Assembly: GCA_026770585.1 (NCBI GenBank)
Contig: MU646449.1
Span: 149,773 to 160,189 of the forward strand
From: Baffinella frigidus
Lineage: Eukaryota > Cryptophyceae > Cryptomonadales > Baffinellaceae
Reading direction: 5' to 3'
Length of the DNA: 10,417 nt
The notes beneath the pieces are model-generated. The model did no database searches. It was not told where the DNA came from and saw only the letters and a program-made list of their open reading frames with translations. This document shows positions 9,585 through 10,417 of the stretch, one piece after another; position 1 is the stretch's first letter; each line of letters begins with the position of its first letter. Both the position numbers and the translations under genes were made by a program.

Positions 9585-10060
9585 CGGGTCCGCGTCGACG
9601 GATCCGCAGCTGGTACCCACGACCCCTCCGAACCCATACACCATATATATAAGTAATAATATAAGTAAACATTATATAAGTCAACATTATGAAACCCCGC
9701 GCCCGAAACCCTAGACCTCACCCTACACCCCACGGATATAACTCGCCAACCCTGAACTATAAACCCAAGTTCCGACGGCGCTCCCCCCACCTCCTCCCTG
9801 GACCCGGACGGGCCTCGCCGGATCCTCAGCTGGTCCCCATGACCCCTCCGAAACCATACACCCCATAAGGGTTCCCACGACACCTCCGAAACCATACACC
9901 CCACAAATCAACATTATGAAGCCCCACGCCCGAAACCCTAGACCTCACCCTACACCCTACACATATACCTGGCTAACACTGAAATATAAACCGAAGTTCC
10001 GAGGACGCCCTCCCCACCTCCTTGCTGGATCGGGACGGGCCCGCCGCGCTGGTTCCCATG
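9585..10060 (+). repeat. Two and a half units of a 220-227-bp tandem repeat
   Basis: CAACATTATGAA, CCTAGACCTCACCCTACACC and CAGCTGGT with CCGAAACCATACACC recur at steps of 220-227 bp. A 39-bp internal duplication (CCTCCGAAACCATACACCCC) lies at 9845-9903. The first unit carries an AT-rich insert (9642-9690). Each unit holds DPQLVPT-like codons (9598-9619 and 9819-9839), resembling DPPQSRVPT of exon 10. These may be further, much decayed copies of the same exon end. The minus-strand open frames here look incidental. Confidence 0.55.
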
Positions 10061-10343
10061 ACCATCAACCCTAAATCTGAACCCTAAACCCTCAACCCCC
10101 AAACCGCGCGGAAATCCTGTACCACTTGAATTTACCTCGTAACACCATCAACCCCTAATCCTGCACCCTGAACCCTAAATCATAACCCCTAAACCATATA
10201 CCCTCACCCTAAACTATCCACCCCAAACCCCAAACCCCAAACCCCAAATCCCAAATCCCAAACCCCAAATCCCAAATCCCAAATCCCGCACCCCAAACCC
10301 CAAACCCCAAACCCAAAACCCAAAACCCAAAACCCGAAACCAG
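10061..10343 (-). repeat. C-rich telomere-like DNA ending in CCCCAAA array
   Basis: Degenerate CCCTAAA units to about 10215, then CCCCAAA and CCCAAAT units at 10218-10340. The last part mirrors the TTTGGGG array at the left edge but on the opposite strand. About 40 bp of unique sequence interrupts it at 10105-10145. Confidence 0.75.
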
Positions 10344-10417
10344 GTTCCCTCGACCCCTCCCCGAGAGGGGCAGGAGCCGTCCTCCCTCCGCCGCGGAATG
10401 TACCAGCACGTACGCGC
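10344..10417 (+). CDS. Possible partial exon at the window edge
   Basis: After the C-rich array and CCAG (10340-10343), 74 nt of GC-rich sequence stay open to the window end in all three frames, for example VPSTPPREGQEPSSLRRGMY. The change in composition right after an AG repeats the pattern seen at other exons here. Too short to choose a frame. Confidence 0.25.

Noticed and set aside
9569-9904. 111-codon minus-strand frame across the 220-bp repeats
   Set aside because: Its internal repetition follows the DNA tandem repeat and it has no splice or start support.

Overview
This window looks like nuclear DNA of a eukaryote. It has short GC-rich, codon-like blocks bounded by AG and GT, separated by long low-complexity stretches. 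Those stretches are mostly degenerate telomere-like heptamers (CCCTAAA/TTTAGGG and variants such as TTTGGGG, GTGTAGG, CCCTCAA, CCCTGAA). TTTAGGG is the plant and algal type of telomere repeat. With the GC-rich exons this suggests a green alga or another algal protist, but I cannot name the species. There is no sign of bacterial organisation, rRNA, tRNA or CRISPR.

My main reading is one plus-strand, intron-rich gene from the left part of the window to about 8987. Ten exons fit: 258-596, 1038-1301, 2144-2251, 3168-3233, 3985-4095, 5750-5794, 6779-6832, 6923-7514, 7815-7870 and 8661-8987. Every junction is GT/AG. Phases agree throughout: all introns are phase 0 except 7515-7814, which is phase 1 on both sides. 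The join is 1962 nt, or 653 codons plus a stop. The predicted protein has an Arg/Ser/Pro-rich N-terminus (exons 1-2), a helical, coiled-coil-like middle made of short exons of 36, 22, 37, 15 and 18 codons, a long Ser/Pro/Gly-rich segment (exon 8), a short charged segment, and a Ser/Asp/Pro-rich C-terminus. I do not recognise the family. The first exon stays open upstream of its ATG, so the gene may begin outside the window.

The most unusual property is that almost every exon from exon 3 onward is followed or preceded by decayed copies of itself. In each set one copy keeps frame and splice sites, while the others have lost a splice site, been truncated or gained a stop. The introns that hold these copies are largely telomere-like arrays, plus an 11-bp AT-rich minisatellite around the exon-5 copies. 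The reading order is: 1-118 telomere-like; 113-1301 exons 1-2 with a hairpin-rich intron; 1302-2143 non-repetitive then CCCTAAA; 2144-3420 exon 3 and 4 families; 3421-3984 AT-rich intron; 3985-5005 exon 5 family; 5006-6117 exon 6 family; 6118-6778 telomere-like DNA with a large inverted repeat and a palindromic MITE-like element; 6779-7870 exons 7-9; 7871-8660 exon 9 and 10 copies; 8661-9401 exon 10 with tandem copies of its end; 9402-10343 decayed tandem repeats and C-rich arrays; 10344-10417 a possible further exon cut by the window edge.

All exon calls come from reading frame, splice dinucleotides, phase and paralogue comparison by eye. No transcript or database evidence was available.
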